From Lophium mytilinum (lineage: Eukaryota > Ascomycota > Dothideomycetes > Mytilinidiales > Mytilinidiaceae), in assembly GCA_010093605.1 (NCBI GenBank), contig MU004194.1, forward strand, positions 384,908 to 448,907: a stretch of DNA of 64,000 nucleotides. Reading direction: 5' to 3'. Shown piece after piece: positions 11,415 through 22,431 of this stretch. The translations under genes were made by a program, and so were the position numbers. Position 1 is the first letter of the stretch. Each line of letters begins with the position of its first letter. The notes beneath the pieces are model-generated. The model was not told the origin of the DNA. It saw only the letters and a list, made by a program, of their open reading frames with translations, and ran no database searches.

Positions 11415-13551
11415 TTAAATCTTGTCCTCTTCCTTTTCTCTCGTTGGTGTCCCGTCACTAGATAGATCGGCTGCTCCTCTGCTCTCCTCGTCCCTCCTCT
11501 TGTCTTGCTCAATATCCGGCGCAGGAGCAAACTTGCTCTTCATGCGAATCTTCTTGCCATAGAGATAGAAGAGAATTGGCATTGGCACCAGCAGAAGAGC
11601 GACACATCCCAGCAAGGTGGATGCCCATTCGATGCCCATGCCGTCGAACATGTAGGTAGCAAACAGCGGGAAAATACCACCGAAGAGAGATCTCATGAAC
11701 GTGTTAGCTGCCAGAGCCGACGCAGCGAACATGAGATACGCGTCGACGATGTAGTTGAGAAGCGAAAGGAAGATCGAAAATATTCCAAAGCCGGTGAATA
11801 TCCCCGAGAGGACTGGTACGATCCAGTGGACCTTTCCAGTATACCCGCTCCATCCGAACCAGAATAAGCCACCAGCTGCAATTGTTAGCATCCGTTGGTC
11901 TGTGGTTTCGATGAATAAGTTCTACTTACAGAAGAGAAGACCGCCGGCCATAGAGATGGGAAGGCGCCATTCGGGGACCGGGATATTGTTATTGGCCGCC
12001 AGCTTCCGTGCGTATCGAGGGTTGTCTAGGACGACGTAGATGAAAGCAATGATCTCGCCGGTGAGCATACCAAAGTACGCCAAGCCACTGACTCCAGACG
12101 TCCAGCCGTAGACGCCTTGAAACACAAGCGCGTAAGCAGTAAGGAAGAGATAAAGGATACCGTAGATAAAGGACATATACAGTGTTATCAGAAGTACGAT
12201 AGGCTCTGTAAATAGAATCCGCATGGGCCTAGATACGTTCTTCACGATAAGCTCTTTGAAGTCGACTTCAATTTCCTCTTGTTTGGCGTGGATTCCCCAG
12301 TTCTTAGTGCGGCGGCGAAGTTCCTCGGCCTTACTGATTAGAACAACAGGTGGATACGTTTCCGGAAGGAATACAGCAATCAGGCCGAAGGCTGTGAAAC
12401 CCATGATTGCAGAGATGTATTCCGTCCACCTCCAGCCAAGGTAGGATTCCGTAATGAATCCACCGATGAATGGCGCAAGAAGAGGCCCCATGAAAACTGT
12501 GGCAGAGAAGACGGCTACAGCGAGACCTCGCAGCCTATTGTCAAACATGTCTGCAAACACGGCAGCGACCACAGCTAGCGGACATGATCCGAATATACCG
12601 GCGAAGAACCGGCAGATTAGGACGGTTTGGAGATCCTTTCCCACCGCGACTGCAATGGAAAAGATGGAGAATCCGAACGCAGCTATCACGAGTGGGAGTC
12701 GCCTGCCGTAAAGTTCCGACATTGGTGCCCAGCACTATGTTCAAATTAGTTCAAGTGGCCTTGCTGCTCGAGAGTATGAAAGAAGGCTTACAAGAGGTCC
12801 AAATGCGTACCCGAACACGAACAGTGAGGTTCCTAGGGTCCCGACTTCCATGATAACGCCGAAGTGCATCGATACCTGGCCAATACCGGGAGAAAATATA
12901 CTGCTGCCCATAGTCGCAGCAAGGGCATCAAATGCTAGGATAGCGCCAATGTAAAGCCTACGAAGTCTGTCAGCATGTATGTATTTAAAAATGTAGTCTT
13001 ACATACTTTCGGGACATCTTCCAATTTTGTGCATGTAGAGGATCGTCCGGCCCATCGTACTCCACAACATACTCCTCCTGTTCTGGCAGCAAAGGGGGAT
13101 ACTGTTTGTCCGCGCCCATTTTGGGCATGGGCTTTTCTTTTCTCGATGTTAAGCGGCGGGTGATTGTCCGGCCGCCCTCTGTTAGTGTTTTCCCGACAGT
13201 GTGCTGCTGTTGACTGCGATGCGTCTCGATGCGTCGAATAGCCTCAGGATCACGTTCCGTGGGATGCCGTGAAATGATACTCGCGGCAGTGGTGCCAGCA
13301 ACACTCTGGGGCTGAGTACGTATCTGCTCCAATGTCTGGGACGCGCTGGAGGTGCTTGAAGTTGAGCTGGAGCTTGAGCTCCTAGTATCCACGGGCGCGA
13401 GAACCTCTTCAGGCTCCTGATGCTCACGTGCGGCCGCTTCACGCCGAGCTGCTGCTTCTTCACGAAACTGGCCATGGCTGTCCCATTGCGAATATCGGCG
13501 TGGTTCCGCATTCGCCTCGTCCCTCAATACGTTGTAGTCTTCTTGGTTCAT
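11415..13551 (-). CDS. MFS transporter, DHA1 (drug:H+ / polyamine exporter) type
   Basis: Exons are 13551-13007, 12957-12792, 12734-11930 and 11875-11415, giving 658 residues. The introns are 49, 57 and 54 bp, all GT-AG, and the frame is continuous. The N-terminal ~180 residues are cytosolic, polar and Ser-rich, as in many fungal DHA1 proteins. Twelve hydrophobic segments follow, with the family motif PMSELYGRRLP after the second segment and a GPLLAPFIGGFI motif further on. The C-terminus is a charged tail. It should sit in the plasma membrane and export a small molecule or polyamine by proton antiport; the substrate is not readable. I chose the ATG in MNQEDYN over an in-frame ATG at 13602 for its better context (CCAACATGA) and because the extra residues show nothing. 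Confidence 0.92.
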
Positions 13552-14648
13552 GTTGGCGGTATGTTGACTGCTTGCCCGATCGCGAGTCCCTATAGGTATC
13601 ACTCAGTCGAAGGAGCCGCAATTGCGCAGGAGAGATGTTGTTGGTCTTTAGAAAGGATGAATAGTTTGAAGGTGAGGTCATAAGCGGGCACTGGGCAGTC
13701 CAGAATTCAAATACAAAGAAAGGAACTGGGATCTGGACGCTAGAAAGCTAAGCAATGGCGGACGCCCGCCCAACTGGCCATGACGGCTGATCCACATAAT
13801 CCTCGTCGCGCTTCAGTTCGTACGAAGTAACTGTAGACGGCTAGCGATAGTGGCCGAGTACCGATCTAAGTCCGCCTATCTGCGTGCTGTACAATCCCGG
13901 AGTTTACGAACACACCGATATGAGCATCCAGAGGTCCTACGCATCCGGTTGTGAAAACGTAAACTGCGTCGAACTCTATGCTATGTCTGCTCTCATTTTT
14001 GAGCAGCAGCAACCGCTGGAAGGCGATGACATGATGATAGGAGGCGATACCTTAGAGCGACGGGTCGCTGGTGTCGTCTGAAGTTAGACGCGATGGCGAT
14101 GCACGGTGACGTATTCGAAGGCTTAGCGGCCTTTACCAAGCACGGGCGTCGGCTCGGATCCGAACGCCTGGTTTACGTGAGCGCAGACTGCAGCCCTCTC
14201 TAGGAAGACTATAGCTAAAAATGGCCTCGGTCTCGCATCCTGATTAGTCTTCCGATAAGAGACCTTCACTTTAACTTCTGGGTTGCAAAGATGCGACGTA
14301 CTATTTCATGATGCTTTGGAAGTATTTCACTTCTTCCCAAGGAAATGGTTGTACTGAATGTAACCTTTTGGTAGATGGAATGTGAGCTTGGCTTCACGTG
14401 TAGAATCTTCGACATGTCGAAAACGCCCTAAATTTCAAGACATGGAGGTTTGAGGCTTTTGCACTGTATCCATGAGTTCGACACGTGACCTACGATAGCC
14501 ACTTCATTAAGCGCAGTGGATATCACCGACAGGCAGGACAATTACCTGTTCATGCATGTGATGATTGTGCATACATAATGGACCCTTTGGGACGCCTGTT
14601 TCCAAGCCTGCTCTATTGCTTAAATCCCCTGATCTCTTTATCAAATCC
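13552..14648. other. Intergenic stretch
   Basis: This covers the promoter of the MFS transporter (left part) and the 3' flank of the PEBP-like gene (right part). No open frame above 65 codons is convincing, and I see no repeat or RNA gene. Confidence 0.5.
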
Positions 14649-15497
14649 CTAAACCAACGCAACAGCGGCACCTCCGAGTAACACCGCCAAACAACCCTTC
14701 ATTCCCACCCTCATGCTACCCGCGCCTCCTTCGAACGGCTGTAGTGTCGACTTTGAAATGCCTCCCGATCCAGTGGCAGTTGGCCCAACGCTCGCCGCAG
14801 CCGTCCCACTCGCTCCCGCCTCCTGCTTCCCCTCAACAACGAAGAAGTTCGCCGCCACAGGCTCTACTAGCCCCGCATCCTTCATAAACGCGTTGATATC
14901 GAACCCTATGCGTTTACTCACCGCAGCAGTTTGGCTAGCTGGGACAGCAAAGTTGTCGGGTTCCGCAAAGAGGAGTTGCACGTAGCGGTGGCCGAAGGCC
15001 GGAGTCTCCACAGGTGGCGAGGGTCCGATGTATGGAGCTAGTGCCTTGCCAGAGGAAGTGAGAATGGAGGTGCTCGAGGCGGCGCGTTTAGTGGAGGCTT
15101 TGAAGCCGGCTTCCATGGCGTGGAGGAGTGTTTGTCTGGGGCCGGTTCTGGAGGGGACGTCGAGGTCTGTTGGGGTTAGCAGACGATTGAGAGCTTGGGA
15201 TGAGGAATTGTTGCGCATACCTAACATTACGAACATGAAGGTCTTTCCGGAAGATTCACCGCTTACGCCGATTGTGGGCTGGCTTTGGGTTGCTATGAGG
15301 GTATTAGCTCACGTAGGATATAACACTGTACGGCTCTACGAACTAGCTTTTGACAATTGCTTGCCCGCGGGGGATACGACTGTGGAGTTGAACATGACGG
15401 TGAGCTGATTAGAGACGGATGGAGTAAAGCCTGATGGTGTTTGCGCCCGCGAAACACTCAGCAAAGAGGCCAACAAGAATAGCACATAGAAGTACAT
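14649..15497 (-). CDS. Secreted PEBP-like protein with probable GPI anchor
   Basis: Exons are 15497-15344, 15292-15221 and 15166-14649, giving 247 residues. The introns are 51 and 54 bp. The second lacks an in-frame stop, but removing it creates VMLDLDVPSRTG, the family motif at the ligand site (compare DPDAPS). A signal peptide (residues 1-18, ending SVSRAQ) starts the protein. The HRYVQLLFAEPDNF segment and FDINAFMKDAGL near the C-terminal part are also typical of phosphatidylethanolamine-binding protein (PEBP) folds in fungi. A Ser/Thr/Gly-rich linker and a hydrophobic tail (LAVLLGGAAVALV) indicate GPI attachment. Fungal surface PEBPs have no settled function; lipid binding is likely from the fold. 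The gene stands alone, about 900 bp from the F-box gene. Confidence 0.8.
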
Positions 15498-16409
15498 GTT
15501 GAAAGCGCCAAAGAGATATGAAAGTACACTTGCTCTACCAGAGATACCCAAGTGTCGCTTCAGTCAAGCTGATGTATATAACCTCAACTGTGTGGTGACG
15601 ACAACATCTCGAAACGGAAGTGGGCCATGTCACAGCATTGCAACACGCATGGACGAGGCCATGAGGCAAATCAATGGCTTAGAGCCGCTAGGTGCTAAAT
15701 CATTGGTCAGACAGCGTCCGAAACCTGAGACGTTAGAGGAGTCTTGGCGCGAGGCTTTTTAGAGGCTATGGGTAGTCTTGGGGAAGCGTCAATTGTGAGA
15801 GCTGCTGGCGGCAAAAGGTATGTGGGCCTTTTGACGGCAAGTTGTAGTGGACAGTGTCGGATGACAAGTGTCTGGACTTTAGCCGCGAATGGCCATGTTG
15901 CGGGTAGGTCAGAGGCATGAAACCGTAGAACTTGATGGAATAGGTTGAACACATAGAGCCAAACCTTTCGAATGATTGGGTGACTTTGCAAAGGTCTAAC
16001 AGTAGAGACGGAAGAGAGAGGCCTAGACTGCGGAATGAAGCTGCTGGAGCAGAACTCGTATATTATTGTACCCAGCCTATCGCACTGCAGGAGAACGAGA
16101 AGACGCATGTCGTCAATTCTCGATGATATATACATCAACTTGTGTACAGCTGCGACGGCACTGTTAGTAGCGAGGCGCTTTGATGATGAATATGATGCTG
16201 ATGCTGATGATGATGAGAGATGAAAGAAAGTCCATTTAGTACATGGGAAAAGACAGCCCAAACCCATAAATCACGGGATCGCGTATGTTCCTAATCTTAT
16301 CTCTGAAGCTATGGCCACCGCGCGACGCGGTTGCTAGTCATTCTTCGTTTCTACTCCCCTCCTCCGCTCCTCAACTCCTCCCGAACTCGCAATAGCAAAC
16401 TCATCCATT
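15498..16409. other. Divergent intergenic region
   Basis: This lies between the leftward PEBP-like gene and the rightward F-box gene, and must hold both promoters. A 186-codon frame on the minus strand (15707-16267) has no family features. A run of GATGAT/GATGCT units at about 16180-16216 is simple-sequence DNA. Confidence 0.5.
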
Positions 16410-17378
16410 ATGACTACAATTGGAGAAACACGTAGCCCTCACATACCGGAGGAAATCTGGCTCCACATCCTGTCCTGTTCGCGCGATCCTAATTTCCTCT
16501 GGTCTGTGTGCCGCAGAGTCTCCAGCTCCTTCCGTAGCCACGTCGATAGCATCTTTCGCGACAAATATATCAAAGAGAGCGATATTGTCTTCAACGACTC
16601 TATCCAGGAACGCTGCGTTCGATATTTTCGCGTGGAGACTACATTCGACCGATTTTCCGAGGACAAAACACGGGTATACTTTAAGGACACAACGGAGGAG
16701 GAAGAAGAGGATGAGGAAGAGGAAGAGGATGATGAGGATGTTGCAAGGCACCCAATCAGGATTGAGAACAGACACGTTCCCCGAAAGTGGAAGGAAGCAA
16801 TGCAATATTACACCGGCCCGCCTTTTGGATCTAGCAATCCCAAGGAACTGGGCAGGGTAGACCAGCCTCCGTACATGATCCGAGTCCGGCGCGACTTGAA
16901 CGATACGGAGATCCCAGGCCTTGAGATTGACTACGAGAAACGGGAAATCTCGTTCGACTGGCGGGCAATGTTCTCGATGTTTTTTAGAGAGGAGGAATAC
17001 GTGGACAACAAAATCAAGATTATGGCCCAGAAAGCTAGCGTTGACGCTTTGCACCTACAGGCATTGGTGGACTCTGGGGGCATGGATCTGATAGACGCTA
17101 TGCAGCGCTTGGTGATGCGTGTGAAGACATCGGAAGACGATGCACGTCGTGATGCGAGGCGCAAACGATTGAACGATAAATATATTGCGCATGGACTGAG
17201 CGGTTACGATCCGGATGATTTTGCGGAGGAGGAAAAGGAGATACTGGATCAGATGGCTGCCTCGCGACTCACTCTTGATCGAATTTTCATGAGTGACGAC
17301 GAGGAGGACGGACAAGAAGGAGGCGACGAGGACAGCGAAAGCGACGAGTGGGAAGATATGGATGAAGACAATCAGTAA
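16410..17378 (+). CDS. F-box protein with long acidic tracts
   Basis: This is a single-exon gene of 322 residues. Residues ~10-50 match an F-box: PHIPEEIWLHIL, then a Cys/Val/Ser-rich helix with WSVCRRVSSSFRSHVD. Such domains bind Skp1 and bring substrates to SCF ubiquitin ligases. A run of almost pure Glu/Asp follows (about residues 95-110), and another acidic tail closes the protein (DDEEDGQEGGDEDSESDEW). The region between is charged and helical, and no WD40, LRR or Kelch repeats are seen. The substrate-binding part is therefore unknown. Fungal genomes carry many such orphan F-box genes. The start codon has only short sequence before it in frame and is the first ATG after a pyrimidine-rich leader. 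Confidence 0.8.
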   Translation: MTTIGETRSPHIPEEIWLHILSCSRDPNFLWSVCRRVSSSFRSHVDSIFRDKYIKESDIVFNDSIQERCVRYFRVETTFDRFSEDKTRVYFKDTTEEEEEDEEEEEDDEDVARHPIRIENRHVPRKWKEAMQYYTGPPFGSSNPKELGRVDQPPYMIRVRRDLNDTEIPGLEIDYEKREISFDWRAMFSMFFREEEYVDNKIKIMAQKASVDALHLQALVDSGGMDLIDAMQRLVMRVKTSEDDARRDARRKRLNDKYIAHGLSGYDPDDFAEEEKEILDQMAASRLTLDRIFMSDDEEDGQEGGDEDSESDEWEDMDEDNQ

Positions 17379-17568
17379 TTTCTTCCTCTCTACGATGCAA
17401 TGTTTGCTACGTCAGCTTCGAGAATTAGTCACGTCGAGCCGTTACGTGGGCGGTACACCAGAAATATGAGTAGACTCACACGTGGGAATCATGTCACGAA
17501 CTTCAACCACAAGTATGCACTTCAATAAAGAGCAAGGATTACGTCCATACAGGAGCCTCTCAACAGAT

Positions 17569-18199
17569 CTACTTGATATCGCTACTCTTCAACACAGTCC
17601 CGAAGACATCATTGAGTTCCAGAAGAGTAATTTTCGTCACCTCCTGTCCGCTAGCGCCAGGAATATCCCGATCGCCAATCCCATCCTCTACCAGAACAAC
17701 CTCATAACCCTTCTGGTGCGCTTCTCTCGCCGTTGTGCTTACACAAACATGCGCCTGCTCTCAAATTAGCTCAACCCGACCTCCTCGAACTCATCGCACT
17801 CACCATATATCCAACAAGCACCACCTTTTTGATCCCCCACCCGTCTAACAACTCCTTCAATTTCGTCTCCGCGAATGCCCCCGGGAATTGCTTCCAAATC
17901 ACTTCCTCCCCATCCCGCTTCTCTGCTTTGACTTCCTTAAACTCTTCCGCAAGGGCCGTCCCAGGCGTGAACAGCGGCGCGCCCTCGGGCGTTGCGTGCA
18001 GGATATGCACGATCTTACCGTTCGCATCACGGTATTTCTTCAAGAGTGACGCGATGACAGCACCGCTGGAGGACGCATTGGTGACCGTGAGCGCGCCGTT
18101 GGCGTACTCATTCTGGGCGTCGATTATTAAAAGCGCAGAGTCGGTAGTGGAGAAGGTGCTGTCGGGGATGCCGAGGTGGGCGCGGAAAGATTTGGCCAT
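17569..18199 (-). CDS. Isochorismatase-like cysteine hydrolase
   Basis: Exons are 18199-17804 and 17754-17569, giving 193 residues. The 49-bp intron (17755-17803) has GTGAGT and GCAG ends with phase 0. The catalytic triad of the isochorismatase/nicotinamidase superfamily is visible: Asp27 in LIIDAQNEY, Lys103 in VIWKQFPGAF, and Cys136 in AHVCVSTTARE, which comes from exon 2. The length is normal for small stand-alone members. These enzymes hydrolyse amides or vinyl ethers (nicotinamide, isochorismate, ureidoacrylate-type substrates); which one applies cannot be told from sequence. It is probably cytosolic. Its 3' end lies about 190 bp from the convergent F-box gene. Confidence 0.9.
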
Positions 18200-18727
18200 G
18201 ATGAATATGTGGATTGGACGAAGGCTGAGGGAATGGTTTAAGAGAGTGCGGAGGGATGTTATTGGTGTTTTGCTCGTAGTTTCTTATAGTGAGCTGACAA
18301 GTAGTAAGTTGACTGGGGCTTTGAATGTATGACCAATATTAAAGGCTGCTGGCACTGCGCTGACAATTGTGTAAATGGCAAGACGAATGTCGTGTAAGCT
18401 ATTGAGACCGGGGTAGGCGTTTATATGCAGCTGCTCGGCCGTCCGTCCGGGAGAGGTAACACTTTGCGGGGATGCATGATGTAATTATCGCCAAGGATTG
18501 CTGTGGACCAATGAAATAAATGCATTATCATCTGCAATGGGATGATGAGAAATCTAGATGCAAACAAGACGGAGTAGCCAAGTCTATTGTATCTGTTGCA
18601 TGTGCACGAGATGCACTGATAGATGAAGCAGCGTAGAAACCTGAGTATCTATTCTTAATTATTCAGCTATGGAGTGTCTGTTACGACTGGAAGTGCTGCA
18701 TCGTAGTAGCAAAGGCAATTAATAATC
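18200..18727. other. Intergenic stretch
   Basis: This holds the promoter of the isochorismatase-like gene (left) and the AT-rich 3' flank of the flavoprotein gene (right). No gene is seen. Confidence 0.5.
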
Positions 18728-20599
18728 TCAACTGCCGGGCTGTGAGGTTGCATGCTGGCCAGCGCGTCTTCCAGAAAAGATGCAATCCGCCAACGAAAGT
18801 CCACTAATATAAGAGTGAGAGCAAATTCCTGCAGCAGTGCGACCAGCCGCGTAGAGCCCAGGAATCGATTTTCCAGACTCTGCTAACACCAAGCCTGACT
18901 TACCTTCCACCTGAAGCCCTCCTAGTGTGATCCCAGGGACAAAATAAAGAGGAGATGGACGAATGGAAATGTCGATAGCATAAAATGGTCCTTTGCTTAT
19001 AGGCGAGCACAAACCTGCGGCTTTCTTGAAGGGGTCACCGGTCCCGTTCCGAATACCGTCGTTGTAAGCTTTCACGGTAGCTTCGAGACCACTTGCTGAA
19101 ACTCCAAGTTTTGATGCAAGTGCGCTGAGAGAGTTGGCCTTATAACTGTCCCAAAATCTGAGGTAGTTGAACTGTAGTCTTTGAAAGTCATGACACTCCT
19201 CTTGCAATTGGTTTATGGCCTTTCTCCAAATCGCCGAGTCCACAATCAGGTAGCCCCGGCCATCGAATTTGTGAATCAAGACCTCGCAATGAGTGGCACC
19301 GTAGAGATCTTCATTCGCTATCCGTTCACCACTCACGCCGACAGTGACCCCTTCGATCAAAGCTGGGGGCGGACTGAGAAACCGCCATCCAGTCATTCGA
19401 TCCATGTGTGTGACCCCACCTCCCGCATCCTTCCCTAGACGAATACCAGTACCATCGTCTCCTATCGTGCCAAGAGAAGAGACTTGGGCGTATTTTGGAA
19501 CATACTGCCGCCTCATAGTAGGGTTGAAGGCGAACCCACCAGCTGCGAGAATGACTGATTTAGCGTGTACCGTTTGTGCGACTGCAGCCTGTTGCCATAT
19601 GTTTTCAGCTCTGCTATTGAGGATCATGCCCACAGATGGAAGGAAGTTCGTGAGTTTCAGTGCTGGCGTGGATAATCGGCGATGTCTTCGAAAGGCAGGA
19701 TCAGACTGTGGGCTGGTCTTGAAGCTTACACCTACAACTCGACCGTCTTCAATGATGAGCTTGTCAACTCGGCTGAGAGGCTGAAATTGCACGCCGAGCG
19801 CTTTGGCAGACTTGTGCAATGCTTGCCATAGAGCAGCACCGCAGTTCAAACCAGATCCGACAGCTCGATGGCCTCGTGGCGCCGGCTTTGAGTGAACGTT
19901 GTAAGGATGGGCCTTTTCGTTCCCTGAAAAGTACAAATAGTGCTTGTCAGTTGGATAAGACGTCTTGTATGGGCATAAAGAGCCTTCAAATTTCACACCG
20001 TGCTGCTCGAGCCAGGCTAGGTTCTCTACGCTACTATCACAGAAAGTCCGGAGCGTCTTGTCATCAACGGCACCTTTGACTTCTCGCTGGAGATAGTTGA
20101 ACATATTGTCTGGCGTGTCTTCGTAGCCTGCCGCTTTCTGGTGCGGTGTTCCTCCACCAGCATAATAAATACCGCCCGACAAGGCTGACGCGCCGCCACC
20201 TTGACCGCGATCTAGTATTAGGACCGAAGCGCCTTGTTCTGCAGCCGTAATCGCTGCTGCTGCCCCCGCTGCTCCATATCCGACCACAATCAAGTCGTAC
20301 TTCTGCGCCTTTGAGATGGTACCCGTTGCGATCTCTGCAGTGCCACACCGTGAACTTGATGTCGAGAATGTCCTAATATCTAGACGAGGTAGAAATGGCT
20401 TTGAGAGCAGTATGGAGACGGGAATTGGCTGGATAGCTGGGCGGACTAGGAGTGTGGAGACTGCAGATTCATTAGGCTCAAGTTCCACAATAACAGGTAC
20501 AGAGAAGGTGACATGCTTTGCTTGGTGAATTGAGGTCTATGCGAAATGGCCCAGGACCTCCAAACTTGCTCTTGACAGAGGCGTGGAGGCGAGGGCCAT
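18728..20599 (-). CDS. FAD-dependent oxidoreductase, KstD / fumarate-reductase flavoprotein family
   Basis: The main exon is 20460-18728. Its open frame reaches further upstream but contains no ATG before the FAD site, so a first exon is needed. I propose 20599-20566, starting MALASTPLSRA. It is joined by a 105-bp intron with a weak GTTTGG donor and a CTGCAG acceptor, giving 588 residues. The joined N-terminus is rich in Arg, Ser and Leu and has an RTFSTSSSRC ending, typical of mitochondrial presequences. The FAD-binding GYGAAGAAAA motif follows near residue 70. The C-terminus has the family signature GLYAAGRTAAGI...YISGLSLADCIFSGRRAG. Members dehydrogenate 3-ketosteroids or reduce/oxidise C=C bonds of dicarboxylates and enones. 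The typical KstD active-site pattern Y-x3-G is not obvious, so the substrate is open. The enzyme class is secure; the first exon is not. Confidence 0.82.
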
Positions 20600-22431
20600 T
20601 GTGTTGGTGGACGGCGAAGCCTAGTCGTTGTTTGCATATTGCGTCGATGACAGGAAGTGTAAAGCAACAATGGCTGACATTGCGCACGAGAGATGGGCTA
20701 AAAGCCTCACCTCCATGAAGGCGGCTGAGCGTTAGGTCTTACATGCTGGGGGTGGTACGAAGCACCTGCCAGGTGAGCATCTTTTGATAAGACCTCATCT
20801 CTGCGGCACCCTTGGAAAAAAGTGGCAGTCCATGATATATAGTTATGACCCTAATCATCCTACATTTGGACTGAGAATCTCACTGTACTTCTGTAGGCTT
20901 ACCTAGCACTACTGAGGGTCCTCCGGTATGTTCATACAAACCGCAAAGTGAGCTCCCTGGTGCCCGGGTCATCTCAGACGGTATTGGAATGCCACTTTAT
21001 AATATGTTTTGACTACCACTTTATGATTCATGGAGCCGTGGGAGCCTGCCCTCCTTTTCTATCAGGTTCCCTACAAATACTGCCACTGTTTGGAGTTCGA
21101 CGCATAAATAGCGACATAATTACTAGAAAGGCCATGCAATTCCTAGATTCCACTGCCCATCTAGGGTTTGTCATTTCGACGGATTCGTGCCTTCGTTCTT
21201 GTCTTTGGATTGATCAAGATGGTGTTAGTCGATCGTGAAATTGCACCAAGGTGTAAAGTAGTAGATCGGGACTCTAACCCATGCATATCAGAGGGTTTGT
21301 TCTTGCCCTACGATTCTTTTCCACCCCCAATTATTACAGATTTCGTTCTCTCTCTTTCCCCTTCATATCGTTACAAGTAGTCTCGCGGTACTGCCTAGCT
21401 GTACATTGCCTTCTCGTAGACCTATAAGCTTCTCTGCTCCTGTCCGAAGAGCCTTCATGCAGTTCGGCGAATCTTGACAAGGCATAGAATCCTCATATAT
21501 ACTGGGAAATCGGTAACGTCGCCAAGCTTTACCCAGCGGTGCCTGTAAGTCTTTCACAATGTCGCATGCTATCTGGGACATACCATTTTTTCCCCTGCCG
21601 TTGGAGGGTGTGATGCCAACAGTCTGAGCAAACGCCTCTCCCACCTTAGCTGCATCTAGGGTTGCAGCAGGATCAGATATCTCCATAATGTGAGCGTTGC
21701 CAAGTGCATAGCGGACTCGGCATCCCCGCAGCGGGAGGCGCCCATCGTCCGCAACGCCCAACTCTCGTACCACGACAGTCGTTTATTACGATTCCGGTGC
21801 CTCACTCACGCTTATTTCGCGCTTTAGCCCAGCCCCATGAATATTTACGTCGTTTTATCATGCGAGCATGCTTTTACGAGCCCGGTTCTAGGGCTGGCGA
21901 GCAGTGGGACGACGCTGTACACATCAATATACAGGGTATGCCCGCTTCGTATATCCCCATGGGTTCCCCAGAACTCTGTCCCCATGTCACACGGCAAGGC
22001 CGTGGACCTAGGTGTCACCGGACGGCAGCTAGTTATTACTCTAAGCCACGGCATCCCGTTAGCCACCAACTGAATTGCTTGGGACTGTCTTGGCCACCGT
22101 ATCGCGAACCTTCATCTTGTAGAAGGGGCTAGAGCTGGGCTACTTGGCTAGACCTTGGCTCACGATGCTTCCACCGCTATGTACTGACTGACCTGGGTTT
22201 CAGTCGGCGATACCCGGGTACTTGACGATGGGACGACTAGACCCTTACCCCACTAAGCATTTGTGCTCTCCCATGGAACTGTATAAAGCTGTGTGGCTCC
22301 CTTGCGTCACGGATTAATGCTACCATAGATCTCTCCCAATCTAACTTAACATCACGATTTCCTCTCTCTGCGGACTAGGCAAACCTTTTGCAGCACTCCA
22401 ATCAGTTAGAAAGTAGTGTACACAGCTCGCC
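20600..22431. other. Intergenic stretch, about 1.8 kb
   Basis: This contains the divergent promoters of the flavoprotein and the JEN1-type permease. Short frames at 20948-22132 on both strands overlap and show no family features. A GGGACTCTAACCC-like stretch near 21278 recalls a tRNA T-arm complement, but no cloverleaf can be drawn. I see no gene. Confidence 0.5.

Noticed and set aside
15707-16267. 186-codon minus-strand frame
   Set aside because: Low-complexity Ser start derived from a GAT repeat; it lies in the promoter region between two real divergent genes; no domain.
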